In this document: piece by piece, positions 11,401 through 22,936 of the stretch
Position numbering within the stretch: position 1 is the stretch's first letter
How the letters are laid out: every line of letters begins with the position of its first letter
The notes under the pieces: generated by a model
Told to the model about the DNA's origin: nothing
Seen by the model: the letters and a program-made list of their open reading frames with translations, nothing else
Database searches by the model: none
Position numbers and translations under genes: made by a program
Origin: Branchiostoma floridae
Lineage: Eukaryota; Chordata; Leptocardii; Amphioxiformes; Branchiostomatidae
NCBI RefSeq assembly: GCF_000003815.2
Contig: NC_049983.1
Coordinates: 6,677,390-6,741,389, forward strand
DNA length: 64,000 nt
Direction: 5' to 3'

Positions 11401-14400
11401 ATGAGCCAAACTAAACTTCCAATCCTCCAATCCTCCAAGTATTCTATTGCACCACTTCGTTACATGCTGCAATGTTTACATAACTGCGGATACACATCTA
11501 GACACAAAAAACACACCAACTGGTTAAGAAAATCTCTTTGTCACATAGGTAACTAGTTGCATATATTTCCCTTTTCATGTAGACAGGTTTGTTTGGTGTG
11601 ACTACCTCTGTTGAGTTTGTTGGGGATGAAATACAGACCAATCAATGCAGACAGGAAGCCATTAAGGTCAAGGGTCAAAGAAGTGCAATCAGGATGGCTG
11701 TTATCAGCACACAGTGGCCTAGCCTCCATAGCAGGCTTTCTGGGGCCTTTTTTGGCTCATAATACACTTTTGCTGGCCATTTCTATTTGTACTCGGTCGC
11801 TGATTGCTGGCCTTTTCGGAGGCCGGCAATCAGAAAAGGCCAGCAATCAGCGACCAAAAAAGGCCCCAGAAAGCCTGCTATGGAGGCTAACAGTGGCCCT
11901 CAGGTCAGGAGAGGCACATTATGAATCAAACATTATGTTAGAGAGTTTGTGATGTAATCCAGATAGTGTCTGTGGATCTGACTGCTCTCATTGTGTCCTC
12001 AGGACATAGGTTATACATGTAATAGCTGAATTAGATCCTAAACCACAGTATTAATAGTAGTAATCCCGGGTCCATCACAGATGATGTGTCCCTGTTCGCA
12101 CTACCAGAGTGTATTCTAGAGTACTAGCTGACCCCCGTAACAGTGTCAAAGCAGTAAAACAGTTGCTGTAAATGCATTTAAGTTCACGGGGATTTACTTC
12201 CGCGGTAGTGGGAAAATGGAGTGTTCGTGGTGGTTTTAAGTTCACGGTAGCGCCATAGACTGTAGTCACATACTGTAATCAAAAAATGTTCACAGTGGTT
12301 TAAGTTTGCGGTGAAGCGGCCACAGCAAAAAAAAAAACACATAAAAAGACTGCAATCATTTCGTCATTTACAGTATCGAACTTAACTCCTTGAGTGTAGA
12401 GGTGAGGGTGTAAAATGTGTTGAAGAAAAATTAGGCAATATAACTTACATGTGTCTATGATACTAACTAGTTGGGGACTGTACGATATTTATCAGGGGGG
12501 GAGGGCTGGTGCGTTAGGGGGGGAGGGCCATGTTAATTTTTTTTTAGATGGGGGGAGGGCCATGTTAATTTTTTTTGAGATAGGGGGGAGGGCCATGTAT
12601 ACTATTGTACACTATTTTTATACTATTTTTTGTTTTGATATCTTGACATGGCCCTAAAACTGATAAAATTTAAGCCTTCTGAATAGCCTAAAATGCAAGA
12701 GCTTCGGGGGGCTTCGCCCCCCTAGGTCCCCCAAAGTGGCGCTGCCCTTGACCAGCGTTCCCGCCAGGCATACGTCATTCCGTCTCCGGACTTATTTTTT
12801 TCTGGAAAGACGCACTCGGCTCGGCTGAGTTTCCCCAAATATTTAAGTTACAAAAGCGGTGCGCGGTAAATATGTGAAGAATCCAAAACTAAACACTTTA
12901 TTTTTTATGAACAACATTTCTTTTGTTTCAAAAGGACAAAATTTGCGGCAGAAAAGGGGCCGCAATATTGTTGTTAAGCGTCGATCGAGTCGGCTGTGCA
13001 CATGGCGCGGCACGCCCCCCTCCCCAGACGGACTGTCAATCGCAGCACCCAGCACGTTGGGACGCCTTTTCTGGCTACTCCTTCAAGGCTACACCGGCAC
13101 TGATCACTGCCAAAGACGCAGCAGATCACCGTCCTTCGTATAATGTATAACGTTCTTGGTCTCTATGTAAAAAGAAATCCAGCGGTGAGCCAAAGATTTC
13201 ACGCCGAAAACGGGGTTACCTGAGGTCACACGAAACAAACGCACGCTCGTGGAAAATGACGCCGCGGCCTTGTAAAACCCGACCGATTCGATAAATTTTA
13301 GTAAAATCATTGGACAAAATAAAAGAAAAAAACAGAAGGTGTGACGGCGCCGTTATTTTATCCTCTGGAAAAACTACTAGCATTTGATGCGGGAGGGCGC
13401 AACATCGATCGCACGAGGTAGGCATTTTTTATTCAATGTCGGAAAAAAATTGGCAGGATTTTTCCATGGGCTGACGAACTCACTGGCTAGAGCCCTGTTT
13501 GGAAGCACCAAAAACCCAAAATTTTCATATAGACATGACTGGACAAATAATACCCGGGCCAGATCACGGACTGCTGATTGACCCGAGCTTAGTTATAACA
13601 TATTTTTTGCCAGGGGAGGGCGGACGTCGATTACTGGAAAACGGGAGTAAAAAAGGCAACCGGCATCCAATCTCAAGGGCATAATTTTCCTCTCAAATTG
13701 CAGGAAATTCTGTTTTAGAGGGTTTGAAAATCCAAATTTTCCCGGGGGAGCATGCCACCCCCCCCCCGGACCCCTGCCCCGACGCTGTGAAAAAATCCTG
13801 GCGAGAACACTGGCGCCCTTGTGCCCTGACGTCTATATTAATCATTATTTTATCGGTTGTTTTTCTACCCGTTTGATTATGCCTGTCGGGGGGAGGGCCA
13901 TGTTGATTTTTTTGAGGTGGAGGGGGAGGGTCATGTTAGATTTTTTTGAGATGGGGGGGAGGGCCATCAAAAAATTTTTTGATCCGACTTCCAATGCACC
14001 AGCCCTCCCCCCCCGATAAATATCGTACGGTCCCTTGAAGGGCTGTTCAGTGACTCAGAGACATTTTGAAATGGCTTTGCTTGATGAAATTACAAGTCGT
14101 TTTACTTCAGCCTTAAGGAATGACAAAGCAGTATGGGTAAGGGGTGAAGTCAGCCATCTCTGAATGCCTTGTGGTTGATTGTCGTGAGTGAAAAAAAACG
14201 TGTCAGCATAGAAAAATTGTAGCACTGGGACAGAGCGCAACAGCTTTTCTCCATCAAGTGACATGTATAGGCACTTCAGAAGTGTCATAAATTCTCAAGC
14301 TATGGACAAGCACTAAAAGTAGGAAAAAATTAAATGAAAAAAAGTAGGAAGTTCCGAACAAATGAAATGAAATTCCAAAACTTTTTATGGAATGTCTTTG

Positions 14401-17400
14401 TCACACATTTAGCTCTGTTGGAAAGTATGGGGGTTGGGAATGAATACAGTATCTTAACTTTGCTCTTTTCGGATACATGAATGGTAGTTGTAAATTTTGG
14501 GGCTAGGAACAGACACTAAAAGTAGAACCAAATGTTAGTGGGAAGGAAACAGTTCAACCCAACCCAGTTCAGCCCTCAGAAAAACACCAGGAGATCTGGG
14601 GATCAGTGGTACAAAATTGTTGAAGGAGAGGGTATGTGACACAGCAATATGAGGTATAAGAATGGGAACTGTAAGGAATCATTTCTTACAGTCATGATAT
14701 GTCAAATCAGGCTTTCAAAGGTTTTTCTGTGGTCCTGTCCGATCTCATTGAGTGTACATAGGAATCAGACTTTTTAGCAAGTCAAACAAAACAGTCGTGA
14801 CTGCCATCTAAGCGCCACAGGTGTCCTACGATACTGTAAATATAGACATTCTTCAAAAGTGAAGAAACTATGCCATAAGGCATAACGCAACCCAAACCAT
14901 AACTTGAAAGTTTGTCTGTATTTGTTTGAAGTCATTCTGGATAAAATTAAACTGTAATTTCCAACACAAGAAATTGTACTTTCACAAATTTTTGACTGGT
15001 TGACTCCAGTTTTTGACTTTGTCCATTTCTTAACACTGGAGTCGATCAGTCGAAAATTTGGGTAAGTCCAATATGTCTTGTATTGGAAATTACAGTTCAA
15101 CTTTATATCTGGGGTAGCCCAAACCAGTTCAGCCCTGGAAAACTATGGGGGTGCTGGAGCCCAGACAGTGATGAAGATGGTTCCTGATGATAGCCTCAGC
15201 ACCACCTCCTCAGGTCAGGACCCTGGAGCTTCATTTTCCCTCAATGAAATTCCTGTCAGTGCCTGTTAAATCTTGCAAGTGTTAAAAGGGGAAATCTTTG
15301 TGGTAGTTTCATGTTTGTGGTTTTTGGCTGCTTTCACATCAAATTCAAAACCCGCCACAGAAATTTTTGTTCTGTCATCTTCTGTGTTGCCTACCCTCTT
15401 GTTTCAATCACAAGCAAAAAAAAAACGCCCACTGTAGACACTTGATTTTCTCTCTACTGTGAAAAAAAATCCTTTGAACATTTTCCCTTTTACAGCTTCC
15501 TCCAGCTGTAGAGAGTGTACTGTGTGGCCCAAGGGCTAGAAATGGAGATGGGCTCTGCCCCATACATTGAAAGAGGATTTTAACTTTTTAGAACTTTTTA
15601 ATAACTTATCTATGAAACAGGGGTTAGTACAGGGTCTTATACTAAGTCATAGTACAGCAGTAACCAGAATGTAGTCCAAGGAGGCCTAATAGATTCTAAT
15701 TTCGTATGACAGTCCTGTTGATCCCAGATATGAACTTGTGTAATATGCCAGCTACATGTACATGTATAAGGGAAGAATTTGGCTTTTGGCACTCTATATA
15801 TATTCATCATTGTCAAAGTTCCATTGCAATATTACAGGTTTTACCAGGTGGGATCTGACATTGTTACAGTCTCTAACTGATATTCGGTGACCCAGAACTA
15901 ACTATATAGGTGATAAACACCAACAAAGGTAGGCAGGATCATTATTGGACAAAGCAGGAGAGAAAATGATTACTACCTGTGTGGTATTGCCTGCTTTTGA
16001 AGAGATAGCTGACCTGCCGTAGTCTCCAAGCAGGATTCCTACGGTAGCATAAGATAGTATCAAAAGCTGCCAGAGTGAAGCCTCAGCCAGCTTTGATACC
16101 ATCTTATGCCACTAAATTTGCCTGGAGTTTAGACCTTACAAGCTAATGGGCTGTACCAGTTGTCATGTTATACATGGGCCATGACAGTGGTGAGCAGTGA
16201 ACACTAATGGAAATCTGTATTGGCGATAATGTAAAAATTAGCAAGTTCAGGGTGTCATAATCTCACCCGTGAACATTCCAGGTCATAAGAACTCACCCCA
16301 CACAGCAGCCCGCTATCTCAAGTGTCCAAAAGTCTAATTTTTAAACTTTCTGACCAGCGCATTATATTCCACCGGTCAAATCTGCCGCCATCTTGCTTTT
16401 TCATGACGTCATTTTAGGGACTGAGCACTTCAAATTAGGGGTCAGCACAGGCCAAAAAGATGGATCAAAACCTAGTTTTTTGGCCGAATCTGAACATCTG
16501 CAACCTACACTGTCTCACCAATATGAAATGTTACTTACATTTTCCTGCTAAAAGTCGAAAATAGGCTAAAATACTGTATGGACTCTTTTTGGGCCTTCTG
16601 CGGCTGCGTCAATTAGGGTCATTGCCCTGGTGTTATGCACTGGTCTGTATTTTATGCTATATCATACTCGGGCCATCTTTATTTTCGATATTGGGCCTAT
16701 TTTATGGTATGGCCGCCGCCCTGGGCTCCAGCTTGCAAGTGCTGCTGTCGAAAATTCTAATAACTGGCGTGGCATAATTTTCTCTTTAAAAAGTTGTAAC
16801 AGTTATTGTTTTTCAATGAAACTGCTCACCTATAAAAGAAAAAAACTTATCACCAATCCTTTACCTACCTCTTTCTTGAGTCTTACTGAAACGTCTTGAA
16901 GGTTATAAGTGCTTAAAAAATGCAAAGATTTTTTCTTTGACAAAATCCAGTCTCAAACTGGCTTTTTAAAAGTTCTGTAAATCTTTACAATTATTTGTGC
17001 CTATGCTCTGTTGTGATGAAATACAGACAACAAGATACAATACATGGTTTAGGTCCTGGAATATCCTGATGCAAGGCCCCTTGTCTGTCTTGCTGACTAC
17101 CCACAGGATCCCCAGGCTTGCTTTGTTTGTGTACAGTGTACACCATTGTGGTCGGACTCTGTTGTTTTGTTTGGTAAATGTTGAGTGTACAGCAGAGGGG
17201 GACAAGCACTGTTGATTTGTTGTCATTACATCATTTCAGCAGTCATGCACAAAAGATTGTTTCAGCCCCCCTCCGCTTTGATCTGTCAGCTGTCTGATGC
17301 TCAAGTTGTTTAGCAGAAATATCATGAAGTACAAAGAGATGTAGCAAAGATGTGTGTGATATAGCCTAGAGAATTTCTGAGAAATAAAGCTTTCACGTAA

Positions 17401-20400
17401 TGGGTTCCTGGTAATGTACAAGGGTTTGGCAAAGGTGGTTAGGTGGCAGGGTTGTCTTTGTGGTTTATACTATTATAGGGTTGTTGACTTGATTGGAATC
17501 TAAAGATTTTTGGTTTGAATCCCCAGCAGGCCCCAATGTTGTGCCCATGGTACTCTGAATTTAGGCACTTTACACCTACTTCCTAACTGGACTCAGGTGA
17601 AAATGAGTAACAAGCTGTAGCTAGGGATGTCCTCATAGTTGGGATGCAAAGTGGTTGGTGTTTGAGGAACACCTAAGAACCCACCACACTTACTGAACAG
17701 AGTAGGGGTCCATCCTGGGGTGAGTGGATTAAGTCTAAGAGTCTGGTCTTGCATGTTAAACTTGCTCTACGAAACTGGTGTACGTGTATTATTCCTAATT
17801 GCAGTTTACCAGTTATACAAAACAAAGAAAGAAAGAAAGAAAATAGTGTGGTTGAAAACTGGTACTTTTGTCTTATATTTACATTGACATTATTTCAGTT
17901 TGCTTCATTTCATTCAATCCATTTCGTTCCATTTCATACTTCCTGCACACCCATCTTTTACCTGTGATGCAGGTAGCTCAGTTAGAAAGACATTTTCTAA
18001 TAGGGTGGCTCCATTTGCTCCCAGAGGGTTTGAGCCCTTGCCCCCAAACTGAGATTTATTTTCAGAAGTCTCAGAAGAGTCCCCTCCTGGTTCTCCCATG
18101 TTAAAAAGGTCAGGTCTGAGAGGAGACGTCCCCCCCCAGTGCCCAGCACACCTGGTGCAGGCATGGCTGCTATTCCTGGCATGTCCCAGGGGACAGGCAC
18201 TGTCTGGCTGAGGATAAACAGTGCTAGGCTGATGCAAGGCAGTTCAGGGGTTCACAGACTGGTTTGTGTAGGCTGGAGAAGGTTAGTTGTGGGATTCGTG
18301 TAATATCTCTGCACTACATAGAAGGTTAAAGAAATATCACTGCATACGTAACACTAAAAATACAATCATATTTATTGTACCAAACCAAACTTTTATTTCA
18401 AAGTAAATTGTATGTAGTCTTGAAAAGGTTGGTCATGGGATATGGTATGCTACAGAATTAATATTGTTTGAGAAACGTCACCGTTATAAATAAATAAACA
18501 GAAAGTATACCTATTTCTTGTACCTAACCAATTGTAACTGTCAAAAGGGTGGTATGATGTATCTGATTCACTGGAGAAGCCTTTGTTTGATTATGATAGC
18601 TGCTAAATCATGATTAGTTTCCTTGTCCTGAGGTACAGCATAGGTCAGGACACATTGATATAGGAAGTAGGTACAGGTCTCAGGAAATTCAGGAAGTACA
18701 AAGCAGGTCACAGTACAGAAGTCTATTTGATGTTAGCTGGCGATGAAAAGTTCTTCATCAAGTTCATGTCTGACATCCTCTGATGGAGTCAAGTCCGTTC
18801 CTGGTCCAGGCCTTTGATCTTTGTCTAGGCCTTTTCTCATTGAATGATACAAACCAAATTCCTTTTCGGGTGACAGTCTGACCTGAATTATAAACAGTTC
18901 AAATCCTGTTACCAAAGTTGTGTAAATGCCCCACCGAACCTACACCATAACAAGAACTGCAATCTTGAGATCACAAAGACGGTCCAATAAAAACAGGTTA
19001 TGTTGTAGTACGTCCTGCGATGACTATACACTTTCAAGGCAATGCTAAGCAGTCATTTATCTTGCCCTCCACAAGTGTTTTTCTCCAACTGAAGACAAAT
19101 TTAGCAACTGTTTGCGAGGCTCTTGACATGTTACTGCAACATTTTCCATGCACCTAGGCCCCACTCAGCTTAAAACGCTGTCTAGAAATGTATACGTGTG
19201 CATGTAGATGTAGTATTTCTTTCTGGTCAGTGTCACTTTGCTTATCGTGAGCTCCTGATGTCTGACACCAAAGCTCTTTTTTCCTGGATCATTAACCTCA
19301 GGTAACCTATGGGTGAAAAGGCTACCTCATAGAGTAGGAGGATTGTCTGTATATTGCAAACAATTACAGGATTTTTATTTATATCAGAAATCTTATAATC
19401 ATAGGATGGATCGAACGATGGATAGAACGATGGATGGATGGATGGATGGATGGATGGATGGATGGATGGATGGATAATTGGTGGGTGGATGGATGGATGG
19501 ATGGATAATTGGTGGGTGGATGGATGGATGGATGTATGGATAATTGGTGGGTGGATGGATGGATGGATGGATGGATAATTGGTGGGTGGATGGATGGATG
19601 GATGGATGGATAATTGGTGGGTGGATGGATGGATGGATGTATGGATAATTGGTGGGTGGATGGATGGATGGGTGGATGGATGGATGGATAATTGGTGGGT
19701 GGGTGGATGGATGGATGGATGGATGAATGGATGGATGATGGGTGGGTGGGTGTTTCAATGGATGGATGGATGGATGGATTAAACCATAATTAGTAATATC
19801 ATTATCATTTAGATGATATGCTGGTATCAACACAAAGGAGTCGAATTTGCCTTTTCCTCTGCACTTACTCTGGTAACTATAGGGGGATTTGGAATGCTTG
19901 ATAGATAGTTCAGTGGCATGTGGAATCCATCAGGGCAGTAGCCTGTCTGCTACAGGAGCTCAACCCTTGCCCCTTTATTACATTCCTTCACCCCAATATC
20001 CTGCCCACAAGCCACTGGATTCTATAGATACAAGAGGTGTCTGCCCTCCTGACATGGTGGGCCTCACAGGCTTAATTTTGTGGTTGACGCTCTTTGGAAA
20101 GAGTTTGATCTCATTCTTGAGTGAAATAAATAAATCTAGAACTTAGAAGTGGTGCGTCCTGAGAAATTTTGTTAATTGCTTGAAGTGCTATTTTCTGTAT
20201 ATGAAGGGGCAGATTTAAAATGGCATGATTTTAATTAAGAGTACGCTCAGTCTGTACATGATTCTTTGGCCAGGTAGGAATTGTGGTTTGCAGTTTGGGC
20301 CACGGTCTGTGTGGTTTTCCAAATTTAAGCCATGTAGTTCAACTTCACGTCTTTCTCTATGCTTAGGCTTGTTTATTTATTTTATTTATTTCATACACCT

Positions 20401-22829
20401 GGGTAGACTTATAAAAGTTAATTTCCAAATAGTAAAATCAGAAGCGAAAGTCAGTCAGGAAAGAAAAATGGACAACATTCATTGCAACATAAAATATGGT
20501 ACTTGTTTGGCACTGTTGATGCCGAATGATGTCATTCAAGTTCAATTTGTGCCTGTCAATGGTAAAAGAGAAGTGGAATTTTTGTAAGTGACCTCAGGGG
20601 CAAAATTCCATCTAGGGACAGAAAGACCAAGGAGGTTATATTCTGATATAACCTCCTTGGAAAGACCAATACTCCAGAGAGCTTTATCCATGGCATCCAT
20701 AGAATAGAGTTTGTACAGCCACATACATTCCATTCCTCCTCAGTAGTATCCTGTTCACATTCTTACTAACCTTCCTGACATGTTTACATCCTGGGTTTCC
20801 CTCCCCAGGGTGATCAGGGATCCTCCTGGTATGTCCTGAATGCTGCCCCCCTCCCCATGCATTACTGGTACATGCTCTACATTACTGTCATATCATCAGT
20901 AGATCCTGACCCTCCCCATCTATTACATGCTTCTCATTACTGTCATATCAGTAGATCCTAAGCAGACAGTACTGTGACACTTTCCTTGGGGACAAAGTCC
21001 CAGTAGAACAGGTTATTGGGCTTGCATGTAAGTTCAAAAAGAAATTACTGTAAATGTAGAAACTTTCGCGGTGGTTTAATGTTGGCGCTTTTTGCGACTG
21101 CTTCACCGCGAATTTAAAACCACCGCGAACATTTTTCCATGGCAGTAAAAGACTACAGTGCATGGTGCTACTGCGAAAAGTCCATTTTCCCGCTGCCGCG
21201 AAATTAAATCTCCGCAAAAGTAAATGCATTTACAGTATGTTTGAAGTCTTACATACTGAATATAGATGTTATTTCTTTCAATATTTTCCTTGGGTTACTA
21301 GTGCCATTAAAATAGGTTATTGAAGTTGGTTGAAACTTCTTGCAAGGAGGATTGCCCAAAAATTCAATTGCTTCTCTCATAGTCATAGGACAAGCAAGGC
21401 AGTCATAGAGCAAGCAAGGCCTACTTCTTGAAGTCCATTAGCAACAAGGCAAAACTTGATGTAAGAACTCACGAAGTTTTTGTTTCTCTGTCAATAGCAA
21501 CTGATAGATGCACAATTCCTAATCTCATTTGAATTTCCTTTGTTTTCTACAGGCATCTAACGTCAGTAAAAGAGACAGCGAATCTGACAGACGAGGCCCT
21601 AGAAACGATAAACAACATGGAAGCCTCAGACAGAGAAAGACTGTTGATGTCCATGGCGTCCAAGCCGATGTTGATCCCGATGTCGAGCATCCACAGCCCC
21701 CTGCCCCACCCGCCACAGAGACCGTCGGTCATCACGTGCGCCCCGGCGTTCAGCCGGGTCTCCCCACCCCCCGCGGGCAACGGGGTCTCCACAACAGTGC
21801 AGGGCGCTGCCAGGAGAGAAATCATCACCACTGGTGGGTCACAACTTTCCCACATTTTTAATCAGGAAGATCTTAGTGGCAATATTCAGATTAACCTAGG
21901 ATAACCATTGGTTATGGGAAGGTTCAAGGCAATAGTATTGTTTGATTTTTAGATTTTTGACAAATTGTTGATGACTGGAGTACATATCCTGATCCATATG
22001 TATACAGCCTCCTTTATCCAAGGGATGTATTTGTTGTCCTCTCTGGCTATCACCTTGGCCCCATCCCAGTCCACTCAATGACACTGTTGTTTCTTGCGAT
22101 GTGGTCTGTCAATGCAGATTTGTCTAAGTTCTCTTTCTATTTTCTCTTTCTTTTCTCTGCCTCTTTTCTTCTCGTTTGCATTTCCCTGTCTCCCCTATGT
22201 ATACCTTGATGCAACTCAAGCACGTTATCTTGTATACACAGTCTGCCTTGCAGTTTGTCTTCGGGATGTACCTGTAGGCATTTTTCAAAGCATTGTGATA
22301 TCCGATAAGTTCTTCTCTAATCGTCTTGGATGCAGGTTATAGACATGTTTCATATGGTTGAGTGGTAAGCTGCTTTTGGACCGAAGGTAGTCATATGTGC
22401 ACATTGAATTGTAGTAACTGTTGTTATCAGTTGCTGATACTGGTAGTCTTTTATTTGTCTTGATGTGAGTTGTAAAGCTTTCTGGTAAGCTAACACATGA
22501 AGACACATGTCTATCATAGATGACATTGCTACTGTGTTCCCCCAGGGGTGGTTGACCCAGTGATAGAAGAGCACTTCCGCCGCAGCCTGGGGAAAGACTA
22601 CAAGGTGGAAGAGCCGCCCGTGGAACCGCCCCGCGCCGCCTCCACTCCCCCCGACCCCAACAACGTCTCAATCACCGGCTCCGTGGACGATCACTTCGCC
22701 AAGGCCCTCGGCGACACGTGGACGAAGATAAAAGCTCGTAAAGAATCGGTCAGCAGTAATAAGTCCACGCCGCCCCCCTCCCCACACCTTCCCGCTAGTC
22801 ATTCCAATCAGCCATTACTTTCTACATAG
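8426..22829 (+). CDS. VGLL4: Vestigial-like 4 (VGLL4), TEAD-binding transcriptional co-repressor
   Basis: Proposed coding exons are 8426-8450 (tentative), 10677-10866, 21553-21833 and 22546-22829. The sum is 780 bases, giving 259 aa (the human protein is about 290). The last exon carries both Tondu motifs: [18 protein letters not shown] and, after [26 protein letters not shown]. These are close to the human protein, and both contain the HF..(S/A)LG core that binds TEAD. Exon 3 has the conserved [11 protein letters not shown] block, also found in human VGLL4. Exon 2 has NGNC and a Ser/Pro/Arg-rich linker. VGLL4 competes with YAP/TAZ for TEAD in the nucleus and so restrains Hippo-pathway output. 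Exons 2-4 join in phase with consensus borders. The first exon (MESSKSEP) needs a GC donor (GCAAGT) and could be wrong. The true 5' end may lie upstream or outside the window. Confidence 0.88.
8911..9102. mobile_element. MITE, CTGTAAATGCA family (copy 2)
   Basis: Starts CTGTAAATGAAG and ends ATGCATTTACAG with TA flanks. The interior GCAGTGGTTTTATGTCCACA and CTACAGTATATGATACTA match copy 1. It lies in the proposed first VGLL4 intron. Confidence 0.8.
10238..10575 (+). mobile_element. 5'-truncated LINE tail in a VGLL4 intron
   Basis: The frame contains [37 protein letters not shown] and a stop near 10418, a typical C-terminus of a non-LTR reverse transcriptase. The 3' tail has a 31-base direct duplication (TCTTGAGACTGTATATGC at about 10488 and 10519) and ends with GCATGATTTTGCAAATAAAA near 10567. 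No endonuclease or catalytic RT motif is present. Confidence 0.6.
10994..11075 (+). ncRNA. Decayed hammerhead-like motif of a retroelement terminus
   Basis: TTGATC, CTGAACA, an AGGCGAC/GGTCGTT hairpin and GAAA follow one another (about 11029-11061) in the order of a type I hammerhead ribozyme core (CUGANGA, stem II, GAAA). The second G of the core is C here and the 3' strand of stem I is lost, so it should be inactive. A sister copy lies at 49895-49970 and shares the upstream GTTCTGAAGT block. Penelope-like elements are known to carry minimal hammerheads, but assignment to that class is an inference. An extra A between core and stem II is unusual. Confidence 0.35.
11720..11889. mobile_element. 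170-bp MITE with TAGCCT ends and a 9-base target duplication
   Basis: Perfect outer inverted ends TAGCCTCCATAGCAGG extend through CTTTCTGGGGCC. An inner near-palindrome carries GGTCGCTGATTGCTGGCC and its complement. ACAGTGGCC stands immediately on both sides (11711-11719 and 11890-11898). A 9-base duplication is typical of Mutator-like elements but does not prove that class. It lies within VGLL4 intron 2. Confidence 0.9.
12166..12373. mobile_element. MITE, CTGTAAATGCA family (copy 3)
   Basis: Starts CTGTAAATGCATTTAAGTTC and ends TCATTTACAG followed by TA. It is in the opposite orientation to copies 1, 2 and 4. The interior includes TTCGTGGTGGTTTTAAGTTC and GACTGTAGTCACATACTGTA. Confidence 0.75.
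12474..14034. mobile_element. 1.56-kb TIR element with G-rich subterminal repeats and TTG flanks
   Basis: The ends are GGGACTGTACGATATTTATC and, inverted, GGGACCGTACGATATTTATC, followed on both sides by a run of G and AGGGCTGGTGC. Subterminal GGGGGAGGGCCATGTT units repeat in both arms (12497-12600 and 13887-13975, inverted). TTG stands directly outside each end (12471-12473 and 14035-14037), a candidate 3-base target duplication. The interior has only short frames and no transposase was recognised, so it is non-autonomous. It lies within VGLL4 intron 2. Confidence 0.85.
14937..15113. mobile_element. 177-bp inverted-repeat MITE
   Basis: The two halves are complementary over about 75 bases: AAACTGTAATTTCCAACACA on the left against TTGTATTGGAAATTACAGTT on the right, and GACTGGTTGACTCCAGT against ACTGGAGTCGATCAGTC. 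It is a near-complete foldback. No target duplication was identified. It sits in VGLL4 intron 2. Confidence 0.75.
16022..16128. mobile_element. MITE, TCTCCAAGCAGA family, subfamily a
   Basis: The left end reads TCTCCAAGCAGG, then GGTAGCATAAGATAGTATC. The right end is the complement through GATACCATCTTATGCCACT to GCCTGGAG. The arms match imperfectly over about 45 bases, leaving almost no spacer. Confidence 0.75.
17430..17735 (+). mobile_element. tRNA-derived SINE (family S1, plus orientation)
   Basis: The head has an intact RNA polymerase III B box, GGTTTGAATCC at 17512-17522. The body shares a series of blocks with the reverse complement of 57843-58180: CCAATGTTGTG, AGGCACTTTACAC, AAGAACCCACCACACTTA and a TCC...GTG(A/G)GTGGAT tail. 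The similarity over the full length defines one SINE family. It is degenerate and not an active tRNA gene. Confidence 0.75.
17965..18110 (+). mobile_element. tRNA-derived SINE-like element
   Basis: AGGTAGCTCAGTTAGAAAGA resembles a tRNA D-arm/A box, and GGGTTTGAGCCC (about 18026-18037) is a B box-like sequence 40-50 bases on. No acceptor-stem pairing was seen, so it is a tRNA-related SINE fragment rather than a tRNA gene. Confidence 0.5.
18240..19403. other. VGLL4 intron, nothing recognised
   Basis: Plain intronic sequence. No splice-bounded coding segment or element ends could be supported on either strand. Confidence 0.5.
19404..19783. repeat. (GGAT)n microsatellite with a higher-order AATTGGTGGGT spacer
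   Basis: Runs of GGAT are interrupted about every 40 bases by AATTGGTGGGT, forming a compound array of about 380 bases. The long Ile/His/Pro and Trp/Met/Asp open frames across it come from the repeat and are not genes. Confidence 0.95.
20621..20669. mobile_element. Short foldback insertion with a 10-base direct repeat
   Basis: A 15-bp perfect stem (CCAAGGAGGTTATAT paired with its complement, loop TCTG) is flanked by GAAAGACCAA at 20621-20630 and again at 20660-20669. The direct repeat overlaps the stem base. It looks like a tiny foldback inserted with a 9-10-base duplication. Confidence 0.65.
21048..21235. mobile_element. MITE, CTGTAAATGCA family (copy 4, best preserved)
   Basis: CTGTAAATGTAG to AATGCATTTACAG, with TA flanks. 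The inner blocks TTCGCGGTGGTTTAATGTTG and TTTAAAACCACCGCGAAC are the least decayed in the window, so this copy is the best guide to the consensus. It ends 317 bases upstream of VGLL4 exon 3. Confidence 0.85.
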
Positions 22830-22936
22830 ACACTAGATTCTTTGTTACCTACATGAGATGTAGATAGAGATAGGAGACCTTTCTACATAGACACTAGATT
22901 CTTTGTTACCTACATGAGATGTAGATAGAGATAGGA
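22818..22936. repeat. 61-base tandem duplication overlapping the VGLL4 stop codon
   Basis: CTTTCTACATAGACACTAG starts at 22818 and again at 22879, and the copies are nearly identical to GATAGAGATAGGA. The VGLL4 stop codon (TAG, 22827-22829) lies in the first copy, so the second copy duplicates the final codons into the 3' UTR. Confidence 0.9.

Noticed and set aside
15130..15214. Candidate extra VGLL4 exon (reads [18 protein letters not shown], with AG and GT borders)
   Set aside because: Joining it to exon 3 gives an immediate stop, whereas exon 2 joins exon 3 directly in frame. It may be an unused or alternative exon, but the phase is wrong for the main transcript.
17512..17522. B box GGTTTGAATCC as a tRNA gene
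   Set aside because: No cloverleaf or acceptor stem could be formed. The body matches another SINE copy.
19399..19833. 144-aa open frame, Ile/His/Pro-rich, minus strand
   Set aside because: It is a direct translation of the GGAT microsatellite.
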